Source: Mangrovibacter yixingensis (GTDB lineage Bacteria > Pseudomonadota > Gammaproteobacteria > Enterobacterales > Enterobacteriaceae). From it: a DNA stretch of 64,000 bases. The stretch is taken from NCBI RefSeq assembly GCF_020523985.1, contig NZ_JAIVKM010000002.1:558001-622000 (forward strand), read 5' to 3'. The number at the start of each line of letters is the position of its first letter. Position 1 is the first letter of the stretch. A model generated the notes under the pieces. The model saw nothing but the letters and a program-made list of their open reading frames with translations. It was not told where the DNA came from and did not search any database. This document shows, in pieces, positions 46,618 to 59,111 of this stretch. Position numbers and translations under genes: made by a program.

Positions 46618-47955
46618 TCAGACTGCTTTCACTGAATCGGCTATTTGGTTAGCCAGTTGAGTAACCTGTGCTTCATCTTCGCCTTCCACCATTACGCGAA
46701 TCAGAGGTTCTGTACCCGACTTACGCAACAGGACACGCCCACGTTTACCCAAAGTACGCTCAACTTCTGCTGTAATTTGTTTCACGCTATCGTGCTCCAG
46801 AGGATCACCGCTCCCCGCGGTATAACGGACATTAACCAGAATCTGCGGGAACAGTGACATACCACTGCAAAGATCATGCAGGCTCATATGATTGCGCACA
46901 ACAGCGGCCAGAACCTGAAGACCGGCAAGAATGCCGTCCCCCGTGGTGCTTTTATCTAACAGAATAACGTGCCCTGAGTTCTCAGCCCCAATGCGCCAGC
47001 CTTTTTCTTGCATTTTCTCCAGCACATAGCGGTCTCCAACTTTCGCTCGGGCGAAAGGAATACCCAACTGTTTCAGTGCCAGTTCGAGGCCCATATTGCT
47101 CATTAACGTGCCGACCACCCCTCCCTGCAGTTTGCCCTGGCGTAAGCCTTCCCGGGCAATAATGTAGAGAATTTGGTCACCGTCAACACGGTTCCCCAGG
47201 TGGTCAACCATGATCACGCGATCGCCGTCACCATCAAAAGCCAGCCCAAGGTCTGCGTTTTCCGCGATCACTCGGGCCTGAAGCGCTGCAACATCTGTTG
47301 CACCACATTTTTCATTGATATTCAGCCCGTTGGGTTCACAGCCTATAGCAATTACATCGGCTCCCAATTCACGGAAAACATTCGGTGCAATGTGGTAAGT
47401 TGCGCCATTAGCACAATCAACAACCACTTTAAGGCCGTTCAAGTTCAATTCGTTCGGGAAAGTACCTTTACAGAACTCAATATAACGCCCGGCAGCATCA
47501 ACAATACGGCTGGCTTTACCCAGCATGGCCGATTCTGCACAAGTAATCTCTTTTTCCAGTTCGGCTTCAATAGCTTCTTCTACTTCATCCGGCAACTTGG
47601 TGCCTTCTGTAGAGAAAAACTTGATGCCATTGTCATAATACGGGTTATGAGATGCCGAAATGACAATGCCAGCTTCAGCCCGAAAAGTACGGGTTAAATA
47701 GGCTACTGCAGGTGTTGGCATAGGGCCGGTAAACGAGGCTGACAAACCAGCTGCCGCCAGCCCGGCTTCCAGCGCGGATTCCAGCATATAACCTGAAATA
47801 CGGGTATCTTTGCCAATAATTACTTTTCGAGAACCGTGACGTGCCAGCACTTTGCCCGCAGCCCAGCCCAGTTTAAGCACAAAATCAGGTGTAATAGGGG
47901 CCTGACCAACACAGCCGCGAATCCCATCGGTACCAAAATATTTACGGTTACTCAT
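46618..47955 (-). CDS. glmM: Phosphoglucosamine mutase
   Basis: GlmM converts glucosamine-6-phosphate to glucosamine-1-phosphate for UDP-GlcNAc. The 445-residue protein has the phosphoserine loop [12 protein letters not shown] with Ser102, the metal loop [11 protein letters not shown] and the phosphate-binding [16 protein letters not shown] start at [14 protein letters not shown] (47955), which overlaps the folP end by 8 nt and equals the E. coli length. Confidence 0.98.
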   Translation of the reverse strand: MSNRKYFGTDGIRGCVGQAPITPDFVLKLGWAAGKVLARHGSRKVIIGKDTRISGYMLESALEAGLAAAGLSASFTGPMPTPAVAYLTRTFRAEAGIVISASHNPYYDNGIKFFSTEGTKLPDEVEEAIEAELEKEITCAESAMLGKASRIVDAAGRYIEFCKGTFPNELNLNGLKVVVDCANGATYHIAPNVFRELGADVIAIGCEPNGLNINEKCGATDVAALQARVIAENADLGLAFDGDGDRVIMVDHLGNRVDGDQILYIIAREGLRQGKLQGGVVGTLMSNMGLELALKQLGIPFARAKVGDRYVLEKMQEKGWRIGAENSGHVILLDKSTTGDGILAGLQVLAAVVRNHMSLHDLCSGMSLFPQILVNVRYTAGSGDPLEHDSVKQITAEVERTLGKRGRVLLRKSGTEPLIRVMVEGEDEAQVTQLANQIADSVKAV

Positions 47956-48796
47956 AGCGTCTATTTTCCTTCGCTGACAACGTCGCTTCCACAACACGCA
48001 TCGCCTCAACGGTTTCTTTTACATCGTGAACACGAATAATATGTGCCCCTTGCATCGCAGCGATAACCGCACATGCCAGGCTGCCGCTCAGACGCTGATC
48101 CGGCCCCACATTCAGAAGTTGCCCGACCATCGATTTACGGGACATCCCGACCAACAATGGCAAGCCGAAGTGATGAAGTTCAGATAAACGCGCCAGCAGC
48201 TGATAATTGTGGCTAAGATTTTTACCGAAACCGAAGCCGGGGTCGAGTAACAATTTTTCTTTCGCGATCCCAGCGGCTTCACAGCGTACAATTTGCTCTG
48301 TCAGAAAATGCTCTACATCCTTGAAAACATCATCATAACGCGGTGCTTCCTGCATTGTGCGTGGTTCACCCTGCATATGCATCAGGCAAACTGGCAGCTC
48401 AGTTTCTGCCGCAGCTTCTATTGCCCCCGGCATTGTAAGTGAGCGGATATCATTAATCAGATGTGCACCTACGCGTGCAGATTCCCGAATGACCTCAGGG
48501 CGAGAAGTGTCCACCGAAACCCACACTTCAAACCGCTGTGCCAGCGCCTCAACAACCGGAATAACGCGGGCAAGTTCTTCTTCCACACTAACCAAAGCTG
48601 CACCGGGCCTGGTAGACTCTCCGCCCACATCAACAATCGTCGCTCCCGCGTTGATCATCAGGTTGGCATGTTTTACTGCTTCATTCAGGGTGTTGTGCTG
48701 GCCGCCATCGGAAAATGAATCAGGCGTGACATTTAAAATCCCCATGACATGAGGATGCGAGAGATCAAGTGAAGTCCCCTGAGCAAAGAGTTTCAT
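47948..48796 (-). CDS. folP: Dihydropteroate synthase
   Basis: FolP joins p-aminobenzoate to the pterin in folate synthesis and is the sulfonamide target. The 282-residue TIM barrel has the signatures [15 protein letters not shown] and [13 protein letters not shown], then [10 protein letters not shown] and [12 protein letters not shown]. The start [17 protein letters not shown] (48796) equals E. coli. It is coupled to glmM by an 8-nt overlap. Confidence 0.98.
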   Translation of the reverse strand: MKLFAQGTSLDLSHPHVMGILNVTPDSFSDGGQHNTLNEAVKHANLMINAGATIVDVGGESTRPGAALVSVEEELARVIPVVEALAQRFEVWVSVDTSRPEVIRESARVGAHLINDIRSLTMPGAIEAAAETELPVCLMHMQGEPRTMQEAPRYDDVFKDVEHFLTEQIVRCEAAGIAKEKLLLDPGFGFGKNLSHNYQLLARLSELHHFGLPLLVGMSRKSMVGQLLNVGPDQRLSGSLACAVIAAMQGAHIIRVHDVKETVEAMRVVEATLSAKENRRYE

Positions 48797-48825
48797 GTGA
48801 TTACCTTCAGAAAACGCGTTACGGA

Positions 48826-48854
48826 TGAGAAAAACCCCGGACATGCCGGGGTTT
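48826..48854 (-). terminator. Terminator between ftsH and folP
   Basis: On the leftward strand AAACCCCGG and CCGGGGTTT form a 9-bp stem followed by TTCTC after the T run. It lies 22 bp past the ftsH stop; partial readthrough would feed folP-glmM. Confidence 0.7.
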
Positions 48855-48875
48855 GCAGATTACAGCAAAATGGGA

Positions 48876-50813
48876 TTATTTATCACCAGTCTGCTCTGAC
48901 ATGGGATTTCCGGGTTTATTGATATCCGGATCGTCCACAGGTTTTGGCGCTGTTGGCGTACCAGAAGTATTGTCAGTGTTGTTGCTGGCATTCGGGTCTT
49001 CCCAACCAGCAGGTGGACGAACATCACGCCGGGCCATCAAATCATCAATCTGCGGTAAATCAATAGTTTCATATTTCATTAACGCATCTTTCATAGCATG
49101 GAGGATATCCATGTTATCGTTAAGAATTTGACGGGCACGATTGTAATTACGCTCAATCAGTGATTTCACTTCCTGGTCGATAATACGAGCTGTTTCGTCT
49201 GACATGTGTTTCGCTTTAGCCACACTGCGGCCAAGGAACACCTCACCATCTTCTTCCGCATACAGCAATGGCCCCAGTTTTTCTGAGAAGCCCCACTGAG
49301 TAACCATGTTACGAGCCAGGTTGGTCGCGACTTTAATGTCGTTAGACGCACCGGTTGAAACATGTTCAACGCCATAAATTATCTCTTCTGCCAGGCGACC
49401 ACCGTACAGTGTCGAGATCTGGCTTTCCAATTTCTGACGGCTTGCACTTATTGCATCACCTTCAGGCAGGAAGAACGTCACACCCAAAGCACGACCACGC
49501 GGAATAATCGTTACTTTATGTACCGGGTCATGTTCCGGCACCAGACGCCCGATAATGGCGTGGCCCGCTTCATGATATGCAGTTGATTCTTTCTGAGCTT
49601 CAGTCATCACCATTGAGCGACGTTCTGCGCCCATCATGATTTTGTCTTTCGCTTTTTCAAACTCAACCATAGACACAACACGTTTATTGCCACGAGCAGC
49701 AAACAAGGCGGCTTCGTTCACAAGGTTTGCCAGGTCCGCACCGGAAAAACCAGGCGTACCACGGGCAATAATCGCTGCATCGATATCCGGAGCCAGCGGC
49801 ACACGGCGCATATGTACTTTGAGGATTTGCTCACGGCCACGCACATCAGGCAGCCCAACTACAACCTGACGGTCAAAACGACCTGGACGCAACAATGCGG
49901 GGTCCAGCACATCAGGACGGTTAGTTGCCGCAATGACAATAATGCCTTCATTGCCTTCGAAACCATCCATTTCGACCAGCATCTGGTTCAGTGTCTGTTC
50001 ACGTTCATCGTGACCACCACCCAGACCCGCACCACGCTGGCGGCCGACGGCATCGATTTCATCAATAAAGATTATGCAGGGAGCAGCTTTTTTAGCCTGT
50101 TCGAACATATCACGAACACGGGAAGCCCCCACACCCACGAACATTTCGACGAAGTCAGAACCCGAGATGGTGAAAAACGGTACTTTTGCCTCACCAGCGA
50201 TAGCCTTGGCAAGCAACGTTTTACCTGTACCTGGCGGGCCAACCATCAGCACACCTTTCGGAATTTTACCGCCTAACTTCTGGAAGCGGCTCGGCTCACG
50301 GAGATATTCCACCAGTTCACCGACCTCTTCTTTCGCTTCGTCACAACCCGCGACATCGGCAAAGGTGGTTTTAATCTGATCTTCCGTCAGCATTCGCGCC
50401 TTACTTTTACCGAACGACATGGCTCCTTTGCCACCACCGCCCTGCATTTGGCGCATAAAAAATATCCATACCCCAATAAGTAAAAGCATTGGGAACCATG
50501 AAATAAAGATGGTTGCCAGCAGGCTTTGTTCTTCTGGTGGTTCGCCAACAACCTTCACGTTCTTGGTAAGCAGGTTATCAAGAAGTTTGGGATCGTTTAC
50601 GGGGATATAAGTCGTGTATCGGTTACTATCTTTCTTGGTAACGGTAATCTCACGTCCGTTGATACGCGCTTCACGAATCTGATCCTGATTGACCTCAGAC
50701 AGGAAGGTAGAGTAATCCACCCTGCGGCCATTAGACTCGCTGGGCCCAAAGCTCTGGAATACTGACATCAGCACAACGGCAATGACCAGCCAGAGTATTA
50801 GGTTTTTCGCCAT
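48876..50813 (-). CDS. ftsH: ATP-dependent membrane zinc protease FtsH
   Basis: FtsH is the essential membrane AAA protease that degrades LpxC, SecY and other proteins. The 645-residue protein has two N-terminal membrane segments around a periplasmic loop, Walker A ([13 protein letters not shown]), Walker B (IIFIDEID), the SRH, and the zinc motif HEAGH. The C-terminal tail is variable. I start at [13 protein letters not shown] (50813); a TTG at 50822 would add three residues. It follows rlmE by 56 bp. Confidence 0.97.
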   Translation of the reverse strand: MAKNLILWLVIAVVLMSVFQSFGPSESNGRRVDYSTFLSEVNQDQIREARINGREITVTKKDSNRYTTYIPVNDPKLLDNLLTKNVKVVGEPPEEQSLLATIFISWFPMLLLIGVWIFFMRQMQGGGGKGAMSFGKSKARMLTEDQIKTTFADVAGCDEAKEEVGELVEYLREPSRFQKLGGKIPKGVLMVGPPGTGKTLLAKAIAGEAKVPFFTISGSDFVEMFVGVGASRVRDMFEQAKKAAPCIIFIDEIDAVGRQRGAGLGGGHDEREQTLNQMLVEMDGFEGNEGIIVIAATNRPDVLDPALLRPGRFDRQVVVGLPDVRGREQILKVHMRRVPLAPDIDAAIIARGTPGFSGADLANLVNEAALFAARGNKRVVSMVEFEKAKDKIMMGAERRSMVMTEAQKESTAYHEAGHAIIGRLVPEHDPVHKVTIIPRGRALGVTFFLPEGDAISASRQKLESQISTLYGGRLAEEIIYGVEHVSTGASNDIKVATNLARNMVTQWGFSEKLGPLLYAEEDGEVFLGRSVAKAKHMSDETARIIDQEVKSLIERNYNRARQILNDNMDILHAMKDALMKYETIDLPQIDDLMARRDVRPPAGWEDPNASNNTDNTSGTPTAPKPVDDPDINKPGNPMSEQTGDK

Positions 50814-50869
50814 GTCACTCAAGGGATTAACCTCATATTACAACTGTGTTAACAAACAGCGTCAGGGTA

Positions 50870-51499
50870 CTATAGTTTACGCCCGGTCGCTACAATGTAC
50901 ACTTCACGTGAGCGAGCACGTGAAGCGTCCGGCTTACGAACTTTAACACTCGTAAACAGGGAGCGAATTTCCCGTAGGTACTCATCGAAACCTTCGCCCT
51001 GAAATACCTTCACTACAAAACTACCACCTGGTGCCAGAATATCACGACACATTTCTAACGCCAGTTCCACCAAATACATAGCACGGGGAATATCGACAGC
51101 AGGTGTTCCGCTCATATTGGGTGCCATATCGGACATGACAACCTGAACTTTTTTATCGCCTACTCGTTCAAGAAGTGCTTTCAGAACTAATTCATCACGA
51201 AAATCGCCCTGAAGGAAGTCCACACCAACGATTGGATCCATAGGTAAAAGATCGCAGGCAATAATACGACCTTTTCCGCCGATTTGACTTACCACATATT
51301 GCGACCAACCACCGGGAGCTGCACCAAGGTCAACAACCGTCATTCCCGGTTTAAAAAGTTTGTCACCTTGCTGTATTTCATCAAGTTTAAACCAGGCACG
51401 GGATCGTAACCCCTTTTTCTGTGCCTTCTGAACATATTTGTCGCTAAAGTGTTCCTGCAACCAGCGGCTAGAGCTGGCAGAACGCTTTTTACCTGTCAT
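50870..51499 (-). CDS. rlmE: 23S rRNA (uridine2552-2'-O)-methyltransferase RlmE
   Basis: RlmE (RrmJ/FtsJ) methylates U2552 in 23S rRNA late in 50S assembly and is heat-inducible in E. coli. The 209-residue protein has [20 protein letters not shown], the SAM motif [16 protein letters not shown], the catalytic [12 protein letters not shown], and [17 protein letters not shown]. It leads the rlmE-ftsH pair and is divergent from yhbY. Confidence 0.97.
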   Translation of the reverse strand: MTGKKRSASSSRWLQEHFSDKYVQKAQKKGLRSRAWFKLDEIQQGDKLFKPGMTVVDLGAAPGGWSQYVVSQIGGKGRIIACDLLPMDPIVGVDFLQGDFRDELVLKALLERVGDKKVQVVMSDMAPNMSGTPAVDIPRAMYLVELALEMCRDILAPGGSFVVKVFQGEGFDEYLREIRSLFTSVKVRKPDASRARSREVYIVATGRKL

Positions 51500-51619
51500 T
51501 TTATAATCCAGTCGGGTTCATCTTCCGCGAGCAATATCAAAAAGCGCACGGCGATTTGGCTATAATCAGGAGATGGCGGTAGAATGTCCCGTTTTCAATC
51601 CCAACGTAAGCAAAAAACG

Positions 51620-51913
51620 ATGAATCTGAGTACAAAACAAAAACAGCACCTGAAAGGTCTCGCGCATCCGCTCAAGCCGGTAGTCCTGCTTGGCAATAAC
51701 GGTCTGACCGAAGGGGTGCTGGCCGAGATTGAACAAGCGCTGGAGCACCACGAACTGATCAAGGTTAAAGTTGCCACAGAAGATCGTGAAACGAAAACTT
51801 TGATAGTGGAAGCCATCGTGCGGGAAACCGGAGCCTGTAATGTACAGGTCATCGGTAAAACGCTGGTGCTTTATCGCCCATCCCAGGAACGTAAAATTTC
51901 GCTGCCCCGCTAA
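51620..51913 (+). CDS. yhbY: CRM-domain pre-50S RNA-binding protein YhbY
   Basis: The 97-residue protein is a stand-alone CRM/YhbY domain that binds pre-50S particles. It starts MNLSTKQKQHLKGLAHPLKP, has the GxxG-like loop VLLGNNGLTEGVLAEIE and HELIKVKV, and ends VLYRPSQERKISLPR. I prefer 51620 because it equals E. coli YhbY. A 12-residue upstream extension from 51584 is possible but not conserved. Confidence 0.95.
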   Translation: MNLSTKQKQHLKGLAHPLKPVVLLGNNGLTEGVLAEIEQALEHHELIKVKVATEDRETKTLIVEAIVRETGACNVQVIGKTLVLYRPSQERKISLPR

Positions 51914-51982
51914 CAAAAGTGCAAAGGTTTTAAGCATTTTTATAACGCAGGCCGTGCAAAATGACACGCTCCCTTCATGGTT

Positions 51983-52010
51983 AAAAGGCCGCAGTGCGGC
52001 CTTTTCCATT
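51983..52010. terminator. Bidirectional terminator between yhbY and greA
   Basis: AAAAGGCCGCA and TGCGGCCTTTT form a near-perfect palindrome (51983-52005) in the convergent gap, with T residues at the end of each strand. Confidence 0.8.
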
Positions 52011-52044
52011 CTTTACAAAACCGTTCTATCCAGCGTAGCAGAAA

Positions 52045-52521
52045 TCAGAGGTATTCTACCTTGACGATTTCAAATTCAACTAACCCACCAGGGGTATTAA
52101 TTCCTACGATATCATCGGCTTCTTTACCAATCAGCCCACGGGCAATGGGTGAGTTAACGGAGATAAGATTCTTTTTAAAATCTGCTTCGTCGTCACCAAC
52201 AATGCGGTAAGTCAGCTCTTCTTCGGTATCAAGATTCAGTACTGTTACCGTTGAACCAAAGATAACCCGCCCATTGTTAGGCAACTTGGTCACATCGATA
52301 ACCTGTGCATTAGACAGCTTACCTTCAATATCCTTGATACGCCCTTCACAAAAGCCTTGTTGCTCACGCGCGGCATGGTATTCGGCATTTTCCTTTAAAT
52401 CACCGTGCTCACGCGCTTCGGCGATAGCTGCGATGATCTCCGGACGGCGAACGCCCTTCAGAAACTCAAGCTCTTCGCGCAATTTTTCGGCGCCACGTAA
52501 AGTCATCGGAATAGCTTGCAT
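52045..52521 (-). CDS. greA: Transcript cleavage factor GreA
   Basis: GreA rescues backtracked RNA polymerase by stimulating transcript cleavage. The 158-residue protein has the N-terminal coiled coil ([18 protein letters not shown] through [20 protein letters not shown]) with the acidic tip, and a C-terminal FKBP-like domain. I start at [14 protein letters not shown] (52521), after TGAGG. The leader contains a terminator-like hairpin resembling the E. coli GraL attenuator. Confidence 0.97.
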   Translation of the reverse strand: MQAIPMTLRGAEKLREELEFLKGVRRPEIIAAIAEAREHGDLKENAEYHAAREQQGFCEGRIKDIEGKLSNAQVIDVTKLPNNGRVIFGSTVTVLNLDTEEELTYRIVGDDEADFKKNLISVNSPIARGLIGKEADDIVGINTPGGLVEFEIVKVEYL

Positions 52522-52535
52522 ATTATACCTCATTA

Positions 52536-52562
52536 TAAAAAAACGCCCCGGACACAAGGGCC
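52536..52562 (-). ncRNA. GraL-like attenuator in the greA leader
   Basis: On the leftward transcript GGCCC and GGGGC arms are followed by GTTTTTTT only about 15 nt before the greA start. In E. coli an early terminator in the greA leader yields the GraL small RNAs. The stem here is short, so this needs experimental support. Confidence 0.45.
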
Positions 52563-52777
52563 ACAATTGGCCGCTCAACCGGAGTACTGCCCGAAGAAAC
52601 TCTGCATTCACCGGGCCAGAAACAAAAGAAAACTACCCCGAAGCAAAGCTTCAGGCTAGTCGTATTTCGCATTTTGATACGTATTTTAACCTGGAGTTCC
52701 CTAAGGGTCATCGTTTACTTTACAGGGGATTGCACCGTAGTATGACGGCACGTTTCCAGGTTTTAATGCCAAAAATT

Positions 52778-54208
52778 ATGCGATTTTTACGTTTAGCTGT
52801 TGGACTGGTTTTATCCTTCGCCTTAGAGGCACAGGCGGCAAATGTTGACGAATACGTCAAACAACTCCCACCAGGCGCTAACCTCGCGCTTCTGGTGCAA
52901 AAAGCTGGTTCAGATACACCACTTATTGATTACCATGGCCAACAAATGGCGCTGCCCGCCAGTACTCAGAAAGTGATAACGGCTCTGGCAGCCCTGTTAT
53001 CACTCGGCCCTGATTACCATTTCACTACAACCCTTGAAAGTCATGGAAACATCAATAACGGGATTTTGCAAGGAGACCTTATAGCGAGGTTTACCGGTGA
53101 CCCGACACTAAAGCGCCAGCAATTGCGCAATATGGTAGCCAGCCTGAAAAAAGCAGGAATTGAAAAAATTCAGGGAAATATCTTAATTGATACTTCGGTA
53201 TTCGCCAGCCACGATAAAGCCCCTGGCTGGCCCTGGAATGATATAACGCAATGTTTCAGTGCACCGCCGTCTGCGGCTATCGTCGATAAAAATTGTTTTT
53301 CCGTATCGCTTTCGAGTACCAAACCCGATGAAACAGCAACTGTACGGCTGGCGTCATATTACCCTGTTCATGTATTTTCCAATGTACGCACACTAGCCCC
53401 TGGCTCTGCAGATGCCAAATATTGTGAATTGGATGTTGTCACAGGTGACCTGAATCGCTACACGTTGACAGGTTGTCTGACTCAGCGTAAAGACCCATTA
53501 CCTCTGGCGTTCGCCATACAGGATGGGGCCAGTTATGCAGGTGAAATACTCAAAGATGAGCTGAATAGCGCGGGCATAGCAGTGAGCGGCACGCTGATTC
53601 GCCAAACTCGTGTCAACCAACCCGGCCGGGTTTTAGCCTCAACGCAGTCAGCCCCCCTTCATGATTTACTTCGCGTGATGCTGAAAAAATCTGACAACAT
53701 GATTGCTGATACTGTTTTTCGCACTATTGGGCGGGAAACGCTGGGGGTTCAGGGTACCTGGCGTGCGGGAGCAGATGCTGTTCGCCAAATTCTGAAGCAG
53801 AAGGCAGGCATTGATTTAGGTAACACTATTCTGGTGGATGGGTCCGGTTTATCACGTCATGACCTGATTTCGCCGTCAACCATGATGCAAGTGCTACAAT
53901 TTATTGCCAAAAATGATAATCAGCTAAACTTTATCTCAATGCTGCCACTGGCAGGCCATGATGGCTCGCTGCAATACCGGGCCGGGTTGCATGAAGCAGG
54001 GGTGGATGGGAAAGTCTCAGCCAAAACAGGATCATTGCAAGGCGTTTATAACCTTGCAGGGTTTATTACAACGGCATCTGGGCAAAAGTTCGCATTCGTT
54101 CAGTATCTTTCTGGTTATGCAGTCGAACCCAGCGAACAGCGCAACAGAAGGATACCTCTGGTACGCTTTGAAAGCCGACTCTACAAAGATCTTTATCAGA
54201 ATAACTAA
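52778..54208 (+). CDS. dacB: D-alanyl-D-alanine carboxypeptidase/endopeptidase (PBP4)
   Basis: PBP4 trims and cleaves peptidoglycan crosslinks in the periplasm. The 476-residue protein has a signal peptide (MRFLRLAVGLVLSFALEAQA). The serine-peptidase motifs are SxxK at Ser62-Lys65 (PASTQKV), SDN (KKSDNMIAD) and KTG (SAKTGSLQG). I start at 52778 to match E. coli. In-frame ATGs at 52742 and 52766 exist; the latter has an AGG site. pmrA starts 2 bp after the stop, so they share a transcript. Confidence 0.95.
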   Translation: MRFLRLAVGLVLSFALEAQAANVDEYVKQLPPGANLALLVQKAGSDTPLIDYHGQQMALPASTQKVITALAALLSLGPDYHFTTTLESHGNINNGILQGDLIARFTGDPTLKRQQLRNMVASLKKAGIEKIQGNILIDTSVFASHDKAPGWPWNDITQCFSAPPSAAIVDKNCFSVSLSSTKPDETATVRLASYYPVHVFSNVRTLAPGSADAKYCELDVVTGDLNRYTLTGCLTQRKDPLPLAFAIQDGASYAGEILKDELNSAGIAVSGTLIRQTRVNQPGRVLASTQSAPLHDLLRVMLKKSDNMIADTVFRTIGRETLGVQGTWRAGADAVRQILKQKAGIDLGNTILVDGSGLSRHDLISPSTMMQVLQFIAKNDNQLNFISMLPLAGHDGSLQYRAGLHEAGVDGKVSAKTGSLQGVYNLAGFITTASGQKFAFVQYLSGYAVEPSEQRNRRIPLVRFESRLYKDLYQNN

Positions 54209-54210
54209 TT

Positions 54211-54873
54211 ATGAAACTACTCATTGTTGAAGACGATTTACTGCTACAAGAGGGGCTGGCTCTGGCGCTTAATGGCGACGGGTACGCTGTTGATACTGCT
54301 GCGACAGCCAGCGATGCAGACGCACTGATTCAAAGTGGCGAATACAGTCTGGTAATACTGGATCTTGGATTGCCAGATAAAGATGGTGCAACATTACTTA
54401 GTCAATGGCGGCGGCGAGGGCTAAAAACCCCTGTATTAATTCTTACTGCTCGGGATGCACTCGAAGATCGTGTCAGTGGTCTTGATGCAGGGGCAGATGA
54501 CTACCTGGTTAAACCCTTCGCTCTGGCTGAATTACAAGCCCGTGCACGGGCGCTTATTCGCCGGTACCAGGGCCACAGCGACAACCTTTTACAACATGAT
54601 GACCTCACGTTAAATCTCCAAACCCAGCAGGTGTTGCTGCAAGGTAACGCAATTGAAGTCACCCCCAAAGAGTTCGCTTTGCTGACCCGGCTGATTATGC
54701 GGGTTGGTCAAACAGTTCACCGGGAAACACTTCAGCAAGATCTCTATAGTTGGCAAGATGATCCGGGTTCAAATACCCTTGAGGTTCACATTCACAACCT
54801 CCGGCGTAAACTGGGTAAAGAACGAATAAAAACCGTTAGAGGTGTCGGTTATCGTTTGGAGAATCGTGTATGA
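54211..54873 (+). CDS. pmrA: PmrA/BasR-like OmpR-family response regulator
   Basis: The 220-residue regulator has a receiver domain with the phosphoryl Asp51 (VILDLGLPDKDG), acidic pocket ED at 7-9, and Lys in YLVKPFALAEL. An OmpR-type winged helix follows (EVTPKEFALLTRLIMR, then TLEVHIHNLRRKLGKERIKT). By recollection it is closer to PmrA/BasR than to QseB, especially in the DNA-binding half. PmrA controls lipid A modification genes and polymyxin resistance. In E. coli it is next to eptA, not dacB. It overlaps pmrB by 4 nt. Confidence 0.8.
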   Translation: MKLLIVEDDLLLQEGLALALNGDGYAVDTAATASDADALIQSGEYSLVILDLGLPDKDGATLLSQWRRRGLKTPVLILTARDALEDRVSGLDAGADDYLVKPFALAELQARARALIRRYQGHSDNLLQHDDLTLNLQTQQVLLQGNAIEVTPKEFALLTRLIMRVGQTVHRETLQQDLYSWQDDPGSNTLEVHIHNLRRKLGKERIKTVRGVGYRLENRV

Positions 54874-55934
54874 ACAGTATGCGCCGGCGGTTAATGGCAA
54901 TGCTGGCGTTGATTTTTCTTTTCTTTCAACTTGTCAGCGTGTTATGGCTGTGGCACGAAAGCCAGGAACAAATTGGTTTCCTGGTGAATGAAACACTGTC
55001 CGCCCGAGCACGTAACCAACATGTTGAAAAAGAAATTCATGAAGCGATAGCCTCGTTGTTAGTCCCTTCGCTAGTCATGGTTGGCTTTACACTGTTTTTT
55101 TCATTTCTGGCTGTCACCTGGATTATCCAGCCACTCAATAAACTGAGCCGCAGTCTGGTGAACCGCTCCGCCGACAACCTTAGTCCATTGCCGATGTTTT
55201 CCGGGATGGAAGAGATGGTCGCGGTCACCACGGCCCTCAACCAACTGCTCTCCCGATTGGAAAGTACCATCCAGCAAGAGCGATTATTTACCGCCGATGC
55301 CGCCCATGAATTACGGACGCCACTGGCCGGTATCCGCCTTCATCTTGAACTCATGGCTCAGTCTGGAAATAAGCAGGCTGATTCGTTAATTCAACGCCTG
55401 GACCAACTGATGCATGTTATTGAACAGTTGCTAATGTTATCCCGGGCGGGACAGGCCCTGGCCAGCGGGCATTACGATACACATCAGTGGTGGAAAGATA
55501 TTATTGAACCACTCCAGGAAGAAATGACAGAAATGGCTGAACGGCATAATCAGCGAATTATTTGGCCGGAAGACCGTTCTCTTTCAGTACAGGGCGACCC
55601 AGTGTTATTACGCCTGTTGTTACGCAATTTACTCGAAAATGCCTGGCGCTACAGCCCGCAAGGTAGTTGCATTGAAGTACGTTTGTGTGAAGAAGACAAT
55701 GGAGCACATCTTCAGGTTCTGGATGAAGGGCCAGGAATTGATGAGGCACACAGGAAAACTATTACAGAGCCATTCCGGCGCCTTGACCAACGTTATGGTG
55801 GTAGTGGGCTTGGGCTAAATATCGTTCGGCGTATTGTGCAATTACACCGGGGAAAGTTACTGATTGATAACCGCACGGACAGGCAGGGTCTGGATGCTGG
55901 TTGCTGGTTCCCGTCTCGCATTGATTTAAACTGA
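54870..55934 (+). CDS. pmrB: PmrB/BasS-like sensor histidine kinase
   Basis: The 354-residue kinase has two membrane segments (about residues 9-28 and 64-86) around a short periplasmic loop of about 35 residues. A HAMP linker, the H-box FTADAAHELRTPL with His146, and an HATPase domain (LLRNLLENAWRYSP, GPGIDE and GSGLGLNIVRR) follow. The loop keeps two ExxE motifs, at residues 30-33 and 55-58, like the ferric-iron motifs of Salmonella PmrB. The start overlaps pmrA by ATGA. The gene symbol rests on these features, not on a tree. Confidence 0.8.
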   Translation: MNSMRRRLMAMLALIFLFFQLVSVLWLWHESQEQIGFLVNETLSARARNQHVEKEIHEAIASLLVPSLVMVGFTLFFSFLAVTWIIQPLNKLSRSLVNRSADNLSPLPMFSGMEEMVAVTTALNQLLSRLESTIQQERLFTADAAHELRTPLAGIRLHLELMAQSGNKQADSLIQRLDQLMHVIEQLLMLSRAGQALASGHYDTHQWWKDIIEPLQEEMTEMAERHNQRIIWPEDRSLSVQGDPVLLRLLLRNLLENAWRYSPQGSCIEVRLCEEDNGAHLQVLDEGPGIDEAHRKTITEPFRRLDQRYGGSGLGLNIVRRIVQLHRGKLLIDNRTDRQGLDAGCWFPSRIDLN

Positions 55935-55956
55935 CAGTGATATTTCTAAAAAGCAA

Positions 55957-55982
55957 AAGGCCGGAGGTATCCGGCCTTATGT
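55957..55982. terminator. Terminator between pmrB and obgE
   Basis: AAGGCCGG and CCGGCCTT form an 8-bp stem with a 6-nt loop in the convergent gap. On the obgE strand it is followed by TTGCTTTTTAG. Confidence 0.7.
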
Positions 55983-56013
55983 GTACTGATGCATGTGTAC
56001 TGATGCGCTGAAA

Positions 56014-58177
<2,164 letters not shown>

Positions 58178-58179
58178 TT

Positions 58180-58196
58180 AAAGCTCCCGGAGCTTT
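58180..58196 (-). promoter_or_regulatory. Palindrome enclosing the yhbE ribosome site
   Basis: On the leftward transcript AAAGCTCC-G-GGAGCTTT covers the Shine-Dalgarno sequence and ends 2 nt before the yhbE ATG. A hairpin with a small loop could hide the ribosome site. Confidence 0.5.
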
Positions 58197-58212
58197 ACCC
58201 AGTGTCAGAATG

Positions 58213-58242
58213 TAAAAAGCCCCGCAACACGTTGCGGGGCTT
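58213..58242 (-). terminator. Terminator after rpmA
   Basis: On the leftward strand AAGCCCCGCAAC and GTTGCGGGGCTT form a 12-bp stem followed by TTT. It separates the abundant rplU-rpmA message from yhbE-obgE, which must depend on readthrough or a weak promoter. Confidence 0.8.
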
Positions 58243-58268
58243 CAATCCGTTACCGGGACGCGAAAAAC

Positions 58269-58526
<258 letters not shown>

Positions 58527-58542
58527 TTAATCTGCTCCCCTG

Positions 58543-58890
<348 letters not shown>

Positions 58891-58926
58891 TCAGTGCGCG
58901 CTATAAATAATCACAATAGGGCGCGA

Positions 58927-58955
58927 ATATTACGCAAATCCAGGACATTTGACAA
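58927..58955 (-). promoter_or_regulatory. rplU promoter
   Basis: On the leftward strand TTGTCA (58950-58955) and TAATAT (58927-58932) are exactly 17 bp apart, a strong sigma-70 match. The predicted leader is about 65 nt. Confidence 0.8.
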
Positions 58956-59111
58956 GTACCATCATCAATTCGTGTAGAAAAAAAACACTACGCACAATGT
59001 TCCATTTATTAAGCGCATTTTTTCAGTACAATCTGTATTTGATGACCAGACAGATACCCAATAACATGTTCCGTCGAACGGGATAAACCGGGCAACAGCC
59101 AGACTTTTGCG

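Noticed and set aside
52274-52777. Upstream extension of dacB of about 168 codons
   Set aside because: The frame merely stays open through the greA antisense strand and intergenic DNA. A signal peptide starts at 52778, as in E. coli.
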